DNA of 64,000 nt from Streptomyces sp. 2131.1 (GTDB taxonomy: Bacteria; Actinomycetota; Actinomycetes; Streptomycetales; Streptomycetaceae). A program made the position numbers and the translations under genes. The notes under the pieces are model-generated. The model was not told the origin of the DNA. It saw only the letters and a program-made list of their open reading frames with translations, and did no database searches. Shown in pieces: positions 32,542-41,171 of this stretch (position 1 is the first letter of the stretch; each line of letters opens with the position of its first letter). Where the stretch lies: positions 1,240,001-1,304,000 of the forward strand of contig NZ_FNSY01000001.1 in NCBI RefSeq assembly GCF_900105515.1. The letters are read 5' to 3'.

Positions 32542-33978
32542 ATGCAGCGAACCGTCCCTGTCGCCCTGCTCGGCGCCGCCCTCCTGGTGGTCGCCACGAC
32601 CGGCACCGCGCAGGCCGCGTCACCCGCCCCCGGCACGCTCACGTCCCAGGACCTGACCGTCGACGGAGTCGGCTCCCCCCACTACCGCATCCCCGCCCTC
32701 ACCACCTCGAACAAGGGCACCGTGCTCGCCGCGTACGACGCCCGCCCGACCCTGGGCGACCTGCCGTCCAACATCGGGATCGTGCTGCGGCGCAGCACCG
32801 ACGGCGGGACGACCTGGCAGGCGCAGCAGGTGGTCCGCAAGGACGCCGCCCCCAAGGGGTACGGGGACCCGAGCCTGCTCGTCGACCGGACGACCGGCCG
32901 GATCTTCCTGTTCTACGCGGCCGGCGAGAACCAGGGCTTCTTCGGCTCGGCCACCGGCAACGACGAGAGCGACCCGAACGTCCTCCAGGCGGACTACAGC
33001 TACTCCGACGACGACGGGCTCACCTGGACCCACCGCCGGATCACGAAGCAGATCAAGAACCCGGCCTGGGGCGGGATGTTCGCCGCGTCGGGCGAGGGCA
33101 TCCAGCTGCGCAACGGCGCCCACAAGGGCCGGCTGATCCAGCAGTACGCCATCCGGAACAACGGGGCCAACTACGCGGTCAGCGCGTACAGCGACGACCA
33201 CGGCGAGACCTGGCACATGGGCTCCCCGGTGGGTCCGGGCGGCGACGAGAACAAGACCGTCGAGCTGAACGACGGCACGGTCATGCTCAACAACCGCTCG
33301 GCGCCGTACCGTACGGTCGCGTACTCGACCGACGGCGGGGTCACGTACACGCCGTTCGTCCAGGACACCCAGCTGCCCGACCCGGCGAACAACGGCTCGA
33401 TCATGCGCTACGCCCCCGACGCGCCGGCCTCGAACCCGCAGTCGTCGTGGCTGCTGTTCAGCAACACCGAGGCCACCTCGCGCAAGAACCTCACGGTCAA
33501 GATGTCCTGCGACAACGGGAAGACCTGGCCGATCCGGAAGGTCGTCGACGCGGGCGCCGCCGCCTACTCGACGCTGACCCGGCTGCCGAGCGGCCGGCTG
33601 GGCCTGCTGTACGAGCGGGGGAACTACGAGCACATCACGTACTCGTCGTTCGACCTCCAGTGGCTCGGCGGCACCTGTGCGGACATCACGATCACGCCGC
33701 CGGCCACGCTGAAGGCGGGGACGACCACGGAGGTCACCGTCCGGGTCGTCAACAGGATGGACGTCAGGCGCGAGGCCGGCACGGTCGATCTCACCGTGCC
33801 CGCCGGCTGGACGGCGAAGCAGGTGGCGTTCCCGGCGACGCGTCCCGGGGAGGGCGCCAACGTCAAGGTGCCGGTCACGGTCCCGGCCGGCGCCGCCGGT
33901 GACGTGAAGCTGACCGCGACGTACCGGGCGAGCGGGAAGACCGCTTCGGGCAGCAGGACGGTGACGGTCACGCCGTGA
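32542..33978 (+). CDS. Secreted exo-alpha-sialidase (GH33) with NEW3 domain
   Basis: A 478-aa sialidase. The ATG opens a clear signal peptide (PVALLGAALLVVATTGTAQA); the frame extends far upstream without support. The arginine-triad motif YRIPALT is near residue 50. Five Asp-box motifs mark the six-bladed propeller: STDGGTTW, SDDDGLTW, SDDHGETW, STDGGVTY and SCDNGKTW. The C-terminal ~95 residues, from PPATLKAGTTTEVTVRV, are a NEW3-type beta-sandwich common in secreted glycosidases. It releases terminal sialic acids outside the cell, feeding the two importers of the locus. Last gene of a three-gene plus-strand run and followed by a strong terminator. Confidence 0.93.
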   Translation: MQRTVPVALLGAALLVVATTGTAQAASPAPGTLTSQDLTVDGVGSPHYRIPALTTSNKGTVLAAYDARPTLGDLPSNIGIVLRRSTDGGTTWQAQQVVRKDAAPKGYGDPSLLVDRTTGRIFLFYAAGENQGFFGSATGNDESDPNVLQADYSYSDDDGLTWTHRRITKQIKNPAWGGMFAASGEGIQLRNGAHKGRLIQQYAIRNNGANYAVSAYSDDHGETWHMGSPVGPGGDENKTVELNDGTVMLNNRSAPYRTVAYSTDGGVTYTPFVQDTQLPDPANNGSIMRYAPDAPASNPQSSWLLFSNTEATSRKNLTVKMSCDNGKTWPIRKVVDAGAAAYSTLTRLPSGRLGLLYERGNYEHITYSSFDLQWLGGTCADITITPPATLKAGTTTEVTVRVVNRMDVRREAGTVDLTVPAGWTAKQVAFPATRPGEGANVKVPVTVPAGAAGDVKLTATYRASGKTASGSRTVTVTP

Positions 33979-33985
33979 CGCGTGC

Positions 33986-34027
33986 GGGCGCGGCCCCCGG
34001 CTCCCTCGCGGGTCGGGGGCCGCGCCC
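33986..34027. terminator. Bidirectional terminator after sialidase gene
   Basis: Perfect 14-bp stem GGGCGCGGCCCCCG / CGGGGGCCGCGCCC with a 14-nt loop, in the gap between the sialidase gene and the convergent regulator gene. Confidence 0.75.
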
Positions 34028-34032
34028 GTTCG

Positions 34033-34722
34033 TCAGCCCGCGTTCAGCCGGTCGCGGATGCCGTCGAAGTGCGTCCGCATGGCCCGTACGGCGCGTTCGC
34101 CGTCGGCCGCGGCGACCGCCTCGACGATCTCGCGGTGCTGGGCGCAGGTGACCGAGGGGTCCTGGTGGCCGTCGTCGAAGTCCTCGCGCACCCGGTCCAT
34201 GGCCGCCCAGAACGCGTCGAGCACCTCGCTGAGCAGGTGGTTGTCGAGCGAGGCGTACAGGGCGAGATGGAAGGCGCGGTCCGTGGCGCGGGCGACCCGG
34301 CCGCCGTCCGCCGCCTCGGCCTCCATCTTCGCGACGAGCGCGCGCAGCACATCGATGTCCTCCTCCGGGACGCCCGCCGCGACGGCCCCGACGAGCCCGG
34401 CCTCCAGCGCCTCGCGCACCTTCATCAGCTCGGCCAGGCCCGGTTCGCCCTGGCAATGGCGGACGGCGGCGCGGAAGGCCAGGCCCTCGGCGAACGGTGA
34501 CAGCGAGAGCGAGCCCACGAAGGTCCCGTAGCCCCGGCGGATCTCCACGACGTTGACCGCCTGGAGCGACTTCAGGGCCTCGCGGACGGAGACCCGGCCG
34601 GCCTCGAAGAGGTCCATCAGCTCGGTCTCGGTGGGCAGGACGTCGCCGGGCGCGAGGCGGCGCTCCAGGATGAGCTCCTTGATCCTGCGCTCGATGTCCT
34701 GAGCCATGGTGGGCCGCGCCAC
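34033..34722 (-). CDS. GntR/FCD transcriptional regulator of sialic acid genes (2)
   Basis: A 229-aa regulator with GTG start and GGGAGG 5 nt upstream. The winged helix is MAQDIERRIKELILERRLAP, LPTETELMDLFEAGRVSVRE and YGTFVGSLSLSPFAEGLAF. The FCD domain has LMKVREALEAGLVGAVAAG, ATDRAFHLALYASLDNHLL and CAQHREIVEA with the metal-binding His. It is divergent to the lyase/kinase/epimerase/transporter operon and shares the FVGSLSLS-type wing with the first regulator (YVGRLSLS), so the two are paralogues that may read the same operator family. Confidence 0.85.
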   Translation of the reverse strand: MARPTMAQDIERRIKELILERRLAPGDVLPTETELMDLFEAGRVSVREALKSLQAVNVVEIRRGYGTFVGSLSLSPFAEGLAFRAAVRHCQGEPGLAELMKVREALEAGLVGAVAAGVPEEDIDVLRALVAKMEAEAADGGRVARATDRAFHLALYASLDNHLLSEVLDAFWAAMDRVREDFDDGHQDPSVTCAQHREIVEAVAAADGERAVRAMRTHFDGIRDRLNAG

Positions 34723-34763
34723 AACGTCCTCCCGAGGTGCTGTTGCCCCTTGACCGGTCGCAG

Positions 34764-34811
34764 GAGCATCTGATTAAGGTGAAGTAGACATAGGACATCT
34801 TACGTCTCACG
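34764..34811. promoter_or_regulatory. FCD operator region of catabolic nan operon
   Basis: The 150-bp divergent gap contains AGCATCTGATT (34764-34774) and GGACATCTTACGTCTCACG (34793-34811). Both resemble the CATCTGA/GACATCTGACGTC sequences in the other two control regions of the locus, though the second copy is imperfect. Confidence 0.45.
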
Positions 34812-34872
34812 TCTCGATCCGGGTAGCCGCTCAGGCCCCGGACCGGCATCCCGATCAGCTGGAGCCTCCACC

Positions 34873-35832
34873 ATGTCTCTGACCGCACCGCTGCGCGGCG
34901 TCGTCCCGCCGGTCTGCACCCCGCTCGACCCCCACGGGCAGGTCGACACCGCCTCCCTCGCCCGGCTCGTGGAGCACCTCATCGGCGGCGGGGTGCACGG
35001 GCTGTTCGCGCTCGGGTCCACCAGCGAGGTCGCCTACCTCACCGACGAGCAGCGCGGCACGGTCCTGGAGACCGTCGTCAACGCCACCGACGGCCGCGTC
35101 CCGGTCCTGGCCGGGGTCATCGACACCACCACGGCCCGGGTCGCCGAGCACGCCAGGACCGCCGCCGCCCTCGGCGCCGACGCCCTGGTCGCGACCGCGC
35201 CCTTCTACACCCGCACCCACCCCAGGGAGATCGCCGCCCACTTCCGCCGGCTGCGCGCCGAGGTGGACCTGCCGCTGTTCGCGTACGACATCCCGGTCGC
35301 CGTGCACAGCAAGCTCTCGGCGGCCCTGGTCCGCGAGCTGGCCGAGGACGGCACGCTGGCCGGACTCAAGGACAGCAGCGGCGACGAGGGCGGGCTGCGC
35401 CGGCTCGTCGTCGAACTCGGCGGCCGCGAGGGCCGGGCGCAGGGCCCGGTGCCGGACTTCAGCATCCTCACCGGTTCCGAACTGACCGTGGACGCGGCCC
35501 TGCTGGCCGGCGCCGACGGGGTCGTCCCGGGCATCGGCAACGTGGACCCGGCCGGTTACGTACGGCTCTACGAGGCCGCGCGCGCCGGGGACTGGACACT
35601 GGCCGCCGAGGAGCAGGAGCGGCTGGTCGAGCTGTTCGCGATGGTCGACGCGGGCCCGGAGGCGGACATGGGCCGCAGCTCGTCGGCGCTGGGCTCGTTC
35701 AAGGCGGCGCTGACGCTGCTCGGGATCATCGAGTGCGGCGACACCGTCTTCCCGCAGATCCAGCTGTCCGCGGAGTCCGTCGCGTTCGTCTCCGGACGGC
35801 TGCGCGGCGCCGGTCTGCCGCCGGTCCGATGA
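34873..35832 (+). CDS. nanA: N-acetylneuraminate lyase (paralogue 2)
   Basis: A 319-aa aldolase of the NAL/DapA family. GGAG lies 8 nt before the ATG. Motifs are FALGSTSEVAYLT (loop), FAYDIPVAVHSKL (Tyr) and LAGLKDSSGDEGG (Schiff-base Lys). It is the first gene of an operon with a ROK kinase and NanE epimerase joined by overlapping codons, the classical NanA-K-E route. It would cleave N-acetylneuraminate to N-acetylmannosamine plus pyruvate. Assignment to NAL rests on operon context more than on substrate-specific residues. Confidence 0.88.
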   Translation: MSLTAPLRGVVPPVCTPLDPHGQVDTASLARLVEHLIGGGVHGLFALGSTSEVAYLTDEQRGTVLETVVNATDGRVPVLAGVIDTTTARVAEHARTAAALGADALVATAPFYTRTHPREIAAHFRRLRAEVDLPLFAYDIPVAVHSKLSAALVRELAEDGTLAGLKDSSGDEGGLRRLVVELGGREGRAQGPVPDFSILTGSELTVDAALLAGADGVVPGIGNVDPAGYVRLYEAARAGDWTLAAEEQERLVELFAMVDAGPEADMGRSSSALGSFKAALTLLGIIECGDTVFPQIQLSAESVAFVSGRLRGAGLPPVR

Positions 35833-36788
35833 CGGCTCCGATGGCTCCGGTACGGCGGCCGGTCATCGGCCTCGACCTGGGCGGTACGAAGATCGCCGCC
35901 GCGCTGTTCGGCGCGGACGGCACGGTGCTGGCCCGGCACTCCCGGCCCACCCCGGCCCGCGACGGCGCTGCGGCGGTGCTCGACGCGCTCGCGGCGGCCG
36001 CGGCGGAGGTCGACCCCGGCCGCACCGCCACCGTGCTCGGCATCGCGGCGGCCGGCGTCGTCGATCCCCGTACCGGCATGGTCACCAGCGCCACCGACTC
36101 GATCCGTGGCTGGGCCGGGACCCCGCTCGGCACCGGGCTCGCGGACCGCACCGGCTACGCGGTGGCCTGCGACAACGACGTACGCGCCACGGCGGGGCCG
36201 GAGCTGGACGCGCTGCGCGCCGAGGAGGGCGACCACGCCTCGCTGCTGTTCGCGGCCATCGGCACCGGCGTCGGCGGCGCGGTCGCGGCCGACGGGCGGA
36301 TGCTGCACGGCGCGTCCGGTGTCGCCGGGCACCTGGGCCATCTGCCGAGCTTCGAGGCGGCCGGGCTGCCCTGCACCTGCGGGGCCACCGGCCATCTGGA
36401 GGTCATCGCCTCCGGCCCCGGCATCGCCGCCCACTACGAGCGGCTGACCGGCGCCCCCGTGGACCGCCTGGAGACCGTCGCCGCGCGCGCGGCGCGGGGC
36501 GACGCGGACGCCGTCACCGCGATCACCACGGGCGCGTCCGCCGCCGGCCACGTGCTCGGCGGGCTCGCCAACGCGCTCGGCCCCGACCGGGTCGTCGTCG
36601 GCGGCGGCGTCCCGCGCATCGGCCCGCTGTACGAGGACGCGCTGCGGGCCGCGTTCGCCGCCGAGCTGATGGGGCCGCTGCGAGGACTCGTCCCGCGCGC
36701 CCCGCTGTTCGGCCACGACGCCGCCGTGCTCGGCGCGGCGGCCCTCACCACCACCCTTCCCCTCCACCACCCGGGAGTCCTCCGATGA
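35829..36788 (+). CDS. nanK: ROK-family kinase, probable N-acetylmannosamine kinase
   Basis: A 319-aa sugar kinase. ATG overlaps the nanA stop (ATGA). The N-terminal phosphate loop is IGLDLGGTKIAAALF, the catalytic region is CDNDVRATAGPE and the middle has GTGVGGAVAADG. The ROK zinc region reads GHLGHLPSF then CTCGATGHLE, where the usual third Cys of CxCGxxGCxE is His; His or loss at this place occurs in some ROK kinases and zinc binding may be altered. Product would be N-acetylmannosamine-6-phosphate. Translationally coupled to the epimerase gene downstream. Confidence 0.88.
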   Translation: MTAPMAPVRRPVIGLDLGGTKIAAALFGADGTVLARHSRPTPARDGAAAVLDALAAAAAEVDPGRTATVLGIAAAGVVDPRTGMVTSATDSIRGWAGTPLGTGLADRTGYAVACDNDVRATAGPELDALRAEEGDHASLLFAAIGTGVGGAVAADGRMLHGASGVAGHLGHLPSFEAAGLPCTCGATGHLEVIASGPGIAAHYERLTGAPVDRLETVAARAARGDADAVTAITTGASAAGHVLGGLANALGPDRVVVGGGVPRIGPLYEDALRAAFAAELMGPLRGLVPRAPLFGHDAAVLGAAALTTTLPLHHPGVLR

Positions 36789-37465
36789 GCGCACAGGAAC
36801 TGGCCGCCACCCTCCGGGGCAGGCTGATCGTGTCCTGCCAGGCACCCCCCGGCGACCCGATGCGGGAGACCGCCACGCTGGTGCGGCTCGCGCGGTCCGC
36901 GGTCGCGGGCGGCGGCGCGGCGATCCGGGCCAACGAGCCGGAGGTCGTCGCCGCGATCACGGCCGCCGTGGACCTACCGGTCATCGGGCTCTGGAAGGAC
37001 GGCGACGTGGGCGTGTACATCACGCCGACCGTCCGGCACGCCCTGGCGGTCGCCGAGGCCGGCGCGGCCGTCGTCGCGGCGGACGCCACCGACCGGCCGC
37101 GCCCCGACGGCTCGACGTTCGCCGAGCTGGTCGAGGCGGTCCACGCGTCCGGCGCCCTCGTCATGGCCGACGTCTCCACCCTCGCCGAGGGCGTCACCGC
37201 GGCCGCCCTCGGCGCGGACTTCGTCTCCACGACCCTGTCCGGCTACGTGCCGGGACAGCCGCAGCAGGCCGGTCCCGATCTGGACCTGGTCGCACGGCTC
37301 GCCGCCGCGATCGACGTACCCGTCGTCGCCGAAGGCCGCATCAACACCCCCGAGGACGCGGCCGAGGCCCTGGCACGCGGAGCGCACAGCGTCGTCGTCG
37401 GCACCGCCATCACCGCGCCCACCGCCCTCACCGCCCGCTTCGTCGCGGGCATCGCCCAGCACTGA
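36785..37465 (+). CDS. nanE: N-acetylmannosamine-6-phosphate 2-epimerase
   Basis: A 226-aa (beta/alpha)8 epimerase. ATG overlaps the kinase stop (ATGA). Family motifs are LIVSCQAPPGDPM near the N-terminus, GLWKDGDVGVYITPT, VVAADATDRPRP, LVMADVSTLAEG and VVAEGRINTPEDA, ending VVVGTAIT. It converts N-acetylmannosamine-6-phosphate to N-acetylglucosamine-6-phosphate, which joins general amino sugar metabolism. The deacetylase and deaminase that follow are not in this window. Confidence 0.93.
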   Translation: MSAQELAATLRGRLIVSCQAPPGDPMRETATLVRLARSAVAGGGAAIRANEPEVVAAITAAVDLPVIGLWKDGDVGVYITPTVRHALAVAEAGAAVVAADATDRPRPDGSTFAELVEAVHASGALVMADVSTLAEGVTAAALGADFVSTTLSGYVPGQPQQAGPDLDLVARLAAAIDVPVVAEGRINTPEDAAEALARGAHSVVVGTAITAPTALTARFVAGIAQH

Positions 37466-37528
37466 CCTGCCCCCGTTCGCCGGGACGGCTGTTCAAGGGC
37501 GAGCACCGTCCCGCATCCTGGAGTCACC

Positions 37529-39004
37529 GTGCACACCACCACACCCCCCACGCTCCCCTGGTACCGCCAGGTGAGCCGCACCCAGTGGAAGTCGTTCTTC
37601 GCCGCCTGGATCGGGTATGTCCTCGACGGCTTCGACTTCGTGCTGATCACCCTCGTCCTGACCGAGATCAGCGACGACTTCGGGCTGAGCACGGTGCAGG
37701 CGGCCAGCCTGATCTCCGGCGCCTTCATCACCCGCTGGCTCGGCGGCGCCGTGCTCGGCGCCCTCGGTGACCGCTACGGGCGCAAGCTGTCGATGGTGGC
37801 GAGCATCCTGCTGTACTCGCTGGGCACCTTCGCCTGCGGGTTCGCGTGGAACTACACCAGCCTGTTCGCCGCCCGGCTGGCCATCGGCATGGGCATGGCC
37901 GGCGAGTACAGCGCCAGCTCCACGTACGTCATGGAGAGCTGGCCGGCCGCGCTGCGCAACCGGGCCAGCGGCTTCCTGATCTCCGGGTTCTCGGTGGGCT
38001 CGGTGCTGGCCGCCCAGGTCTACGACTGGGTGGTGCCCGCGCTCGGCTGGCGCTGGATGTTCTACCTCGGCCTGATCCCGATCGCCATCGCGCTGTGGAT
38101 GCGGCGGGCGCTGCCGGAGGCGGAGGAGTGGACCGAGTCCGTCGCGGACGAGGGCGCGAAGCCCAATCCGTTCCGGCCGCTGTTCCGGACCCCAGGGCGG
38201 GCGACCCTCAACACCGTCCTGGTGGCCGTCGCCACGCTCTCGCTGTTCCTCGTCTTCACGCCGGGCGGCGCCGGCATGGTGCCGGTGCTGTCGGTGGTCG
38301 CCGGGCTCTCGCTCGCCGCGCTCGCCGTACAGCTGGGCGGGAAGCGCGGCTGGGTGCTGTACCTGTCGATGATCGTGACGCTGTTCTTCGCGTTCCTCTA
38401 CTCCTGGCCGATCCAGGCACTGCTGCCGACGTACCTGAAGACCGAACTGGGCTACTCGACGAGCCAGGTCACCGACGTCCTCTACTTCGCGGGCTTCGGC
38501 ACCATGGCGGGCTGCTGGATGGCCGGCTTCCTCGGCGACTGGATCGGTACCAAGAAGGCGTACGCGCTGACGCTGCTGGCCTCGCTCGCCTTCGTCTACC
38601 CGGTCTTCGCGGTGGAGGACAACCTGCTGCTCCTCGGCGGCCTGCTCTTCCTGCTCCAGGCGACCAGCTTCGGCATCTCCGGGCTGCTCCCCCGCTACAT
38701 CGGCGGCCACTTCCCGACCCGCAGCCGGGGCGCGGCGCTCGGCTTCACGTACAACGTCGGCGCGCTCGGCGGGGCGGTCGCCCCGGTGCTCGGCGCCCAT
38801 CTGGCCTCCGGGATGAGCCTGGGCCGGGCGCTGGCCGTGCTGACCTTCGCGGGCACGGTGATCGTGGTGCTGCTGGTCGGCTTCGACGTGCCGGCCCGGC
38901 TGAACCGGCTGACGGACCCGGACGCGGCGGACGACCACCTGGCGGTGGCGCCGGTGGAGGGCGAGCCGGCGGCCGTGGAGCGGCGGGGGCCCGTACGGCG
39001 GTAA
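37529..39004 (+). CDS. nanT: MFS sialic acid importer
   Basis: A 491-aa major facilitator with about 12-14 membrane segments. GTG start with GGAG upstream. The N-terminal WKSFFAAWIGYVLDGFDFVL and loop GDRYGRKLS match the sialate/proton symporter group that includes NanT. A central extra hydrophobic pair (PVLSVVAGLSLAALAVQL and VLYLSMIVTLFFAFLYSW) fits the 14-segment NanT topology. It lies 63 bp after nanE in the same direction. With the ABC importer of the locus it gives the cell two likely entry routes for sialic acid. General MFS specificity is hard to read, so substrate rests on context. Confidence 0.85.
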   Translation: MHTTTPPTLPWYRQVSRTQWKSFFAAWIGYVLDGFDFVLITLVLTEISDDFGLSTVQAASLISGAFITRWLGGAVLGALGDRYGRKLSMVASILLYSLGTFACGFAWNYTSLFAARLAIGMGMAGEYSASSTYVMESWPAALRNRASGFLISGFSVGSVLAAQVYDWVVPALGWRWMFYLGLIPIAIALWMRRALPEAEEWTESVADEGAKPNPFRPLFRTPGRATLNTVLVAVATLSLFLVFTPGGAGMVPVLSVVAGLSLAALAVQLGGKRGWVLYLSMIVTLFFAFLYSWPIQALLPTYLKTELGYSTSQVTDVLYFAGFGTMAGCWMAGFLGDWIGTKKAYALTLLASLAFVYPVFAVEDNLLLLGGLLFLLQATSFGISGLLPRYIGGHFPTRSRGAALGFTYNVGALGGAVAPVLGAHLASGMSLGRALAVLTFAGTVIVVLLVGFDVPARLNRLTDPDAADDHLAVAPVEGEPAAVERRGPVRR

Positions 39005-39045
39005 ACCGGTGGACGTCCGCGCCGGGGAGATCTAGCTTCCCCGGC

Positions 39046-39792
39046 GTGGACCTTCCCCGTACTTTCACCATCCGCGAGAGCGGCCACCGTGTGCACAACC
39101 CGTTCACCGAGGAGGATCTGGCCACCCTGGGCCGGGCGCTGCGCCTGGAGCCGGGGACGAGCGTCCTCGATCTGGCCTGCGGCAGCGGCGAACTGCTCTG
39201 CACCTGGGCGCGCGATCACGGCGTGACCGGGACCGGCGTCGACATCAGCACCGTCTTCCTGGCCTCCGCCCGGGAGCGGGCGGCGGAGCTCGGCGTCGCG
39301 GACCGGGTCGGTTTCGTGCACGGCGACGCGGCCGGCCATGTCGCGCCGGACCCCGTCGACGTCGCCGCGTGTCTCGGCGCGACCTGGATCGGCGGCGGTG
39401 TGACCGGCACGGTCGGGCTGTTGAGCCGGTCCCTGCGGCCGGGCGGCATGCTGCTGGTCGGCGAGCCGTACTGGCGCCTGGAACCGCCGGACCAGAAGAC
39501 CGTCGAGCACTGCCACGCCCGGACCCACGACGACTTCCGCGCCCTGCCCGAGCTGGTCGAGCACTTCGGGGAGCTGGGCTGGGACGTGGTGGAGATGGTC
39601 CTCGCCGACCAGAAGGGCTGGGACCGGTACGCCGCCGCGCAGTGGCTCACCACCCGCCGCTGGCTGGACGCCCACCCCGACGACGAGCTGGCCCCGCAGA
39701 TGCGCGCGGAGCTGGACACGGCGCCGGCGCTGCACGTCCGCTACCAGCGCGAGTACCTGGGCTGGGGCGTGTTCGCCCTGATGCGGCGCTGA
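39046..39792 (+). CDS. SAM-dependent methyltransferase (class I)
   Basis: A 248-aa methyltransferase with GTG start, 41 bp after the MFS gene. The nucleotide-binding motif is VLDLACGSGELLCTWA, then GTGVDIS (acidic motif II) and RVGFVHGDAAGH. The post-core strand is LRPGGMLLVGEPYW. The substrate is unknown. A small-molecule methyltransferase is likely, given the lack of RNA-binding extensions. It may be read through from the sialic acid operon, but no functional link is evident. Confidence 0.8.
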   Translation: MDLPRTFTIRESGHRVHNPFTEEDLATLGRALRLEPGTSVLDLACGSGELLCTWARDHGVTGTGVDISTVFLASARERAAELGVADRVGFVHGDAAGHVAPDPVDVAACLGATWIGGGVTGTVGLLSRSLRPGGMLLVGEPYWRLEPPDQKTVEHCHARTHDDFRALPELVEHFGELGWDVVEMVLADQKGWDRYAAAQWLTTRRWLDAHPDDELAPQMRAELDTAPALHVRYQREYLGWGVFALMRR

Positions 39793-39804
39793 GACGGCCC
39801 GTGT

Positions 39805-41031
39805 TCAGGGCGTGACGCGCTCGAAGACCGCCGCGAGCCCCTGGCCGCCGCCGATGCACATGGTCTCCAGGCCGTAGCGGGCCTCGCGGCGGTGCAGCTC
39901 CCGGGTGAGGGTCGCGAGGATGCGGGCGCCGGTGGCGCCGACGGGGTGGCCGAGCGAGACACCGGAGCCGTTGACGTTGATCCGCTCCTCGTGGTCCTTC
40001 TCGCCGAGGCCCAGTTCGCGGGTGCAGGCCAGGACCTGGGCGGCGAACGCCTCGTTGAGCTCGATCAGGTCGAGGTCGTCGAGGTTGAGCCCGGCGCGGC
40101 CGAGCGCGGCGTGGGTCGCGGGGACCGGGCCGAGGCCCATGGTGGCGGCGGGCACCCCGGCCCGGGCGAAGGAGACCAGCCGGACCAGCGGGGTGAGGCC
40201 GAGCCGTTCGGCGGTGGCGGCGCTCGTCACCAGGCAGGCGGCCGCCGCGTCGTTCTGGCCGCTGGCGTTGCCGGCGGTGACGGTGGCCTCCGGGTCGGAC
40301 TTCAGCATCACCGGGCGGAGCGCGGCGAGCTGTTCGGCGGTGGTGTCGGGGCGGGGGTGCTCGTCGGCGGAGACCACCGTCTCGCCCTTCCTGGTCCGTA
40401 CGGTGACGGGGACCGTCTCCTTCTCGTACCGGCCCTCGGCGGCGGCGAGCCCGGCCCGCCGCTGCGAGCGCAGGGCCAGCGCGTCCTGGTCGGCGCGGCT
40501 GATCCCGTACGTGCGGCGCAGGTTCTCGGCGGTCTCGATCATGCCGCCGGGCACCGGGTGGTTGACGCCGCCGGCGGTGACCCGGCCCCGGGCGAGCGCG
40601 TCGTGGAGCTGGAGGCCGGGGCCCTTGATGCCCCAGCGCCCGTCGTGCGTGTAGTACGGGGCGCCGCTCATCACGTCGACGCCGCCCGCGATGACGACCT
40701 CGCTGAACCCGGCCCTGACCTGCATGGCCGCGTCCAGGACCGCCTGGAGCCCGGAGCCGCAGCGGCGGTCGGTCTGGAGGCCCGTCACCGACTGCGGGAG
40801 CCCGGCGTCCAAGGCGGCGACCCGGCCGATCGCGGGGGCATCGGCCGAGGGGTAGGAGTGGCCGAGGATCACCTCGTCGACCCGGTCCGGGTCGACGCCG
40901 GTGCGGGCGACGACCTCGGCGATGACGCGGGCGGCGAGGGCGGCCGGCTTCTCCGCGGCGAACACCCCGCCGAAGCGGCCGATGGGGGTGCGCAGGGGTT
41001 CGCAGATCACGACATCGAGGGCGTCGGGCAC
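39805..41031 (-). CDS. Acetyl-CoA C-acyltransferase (thiolase)
   Basis: A 408-aa thiolase. The nucleophile is Cys91 in TDRRCGSGLQA. The other catalytic motifs are GHPVGATGARI and CIGGGQG near the C-terminus. NEAFAAQVLA is the conserved middle motif. It either cleaves 3-ketoacyl-CoA in beta-oxidation or condenses two acetyl-CoA. The gene is convergent with the methyltransferase gene and has no partner beta-oxidation genes directly beside it. A GTG start with AAAGG upstream was used. Confidence 0.92.
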   Translation of the reverse strand: MPDALDVVICEPLRTPIGRFGGVFAAEKPAALAARVIAEVVARTGVDPDRVDEVILGHSYPSADAPAIGRVAALDAGLPQSVTGLQTDRRCGSGLQAVLDAAMQVRAGFSEVVIAGGVDVMSGAPYYTHDGRWGIKGPGLQLHDALARGRVTAGGVNHPVPGGMIETAENLRRTYGISRADQDALALRSQRRAGLAAAEGRYEKETVPVTVRTRKGETVVSADEHPRPDTTAEQLAALRPVMLKSDPEATVTAGNASGQNDAAAACLVTSAATAERLGLTPLVRLVSFARAGVPAATMGLGPVPATHAALGRAGLNLDDLDLIELNEAFAAQVLACTRELGLGEKDHEERINVNGSGVSLGHPVGATGARILATLTRELHRREARYGLETMCIGGGQGLAAVFERVTP

Positions 41032-41171
41032 GGCGGGGCCTTTCCGGAGGTCGAGGGACAGGGGTCCGGCACGACCCTCGCACCCGGCGGCCGGACCGGT
41101 CCAATACCCAGTTTCCCCGGCATCGAGACGCCCGCCGTCTCAATCGTCCGGCCCGGCCGCCCCGGGACGTC

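Noticed and set aside
41125..41141. Small inverted repeat GAGACG/CGTCTC after the B12 radical SAM gene
   Set aside because: A stem of only 6 bp with no T run is too weak to call a terminator, although it is in a plausible place.
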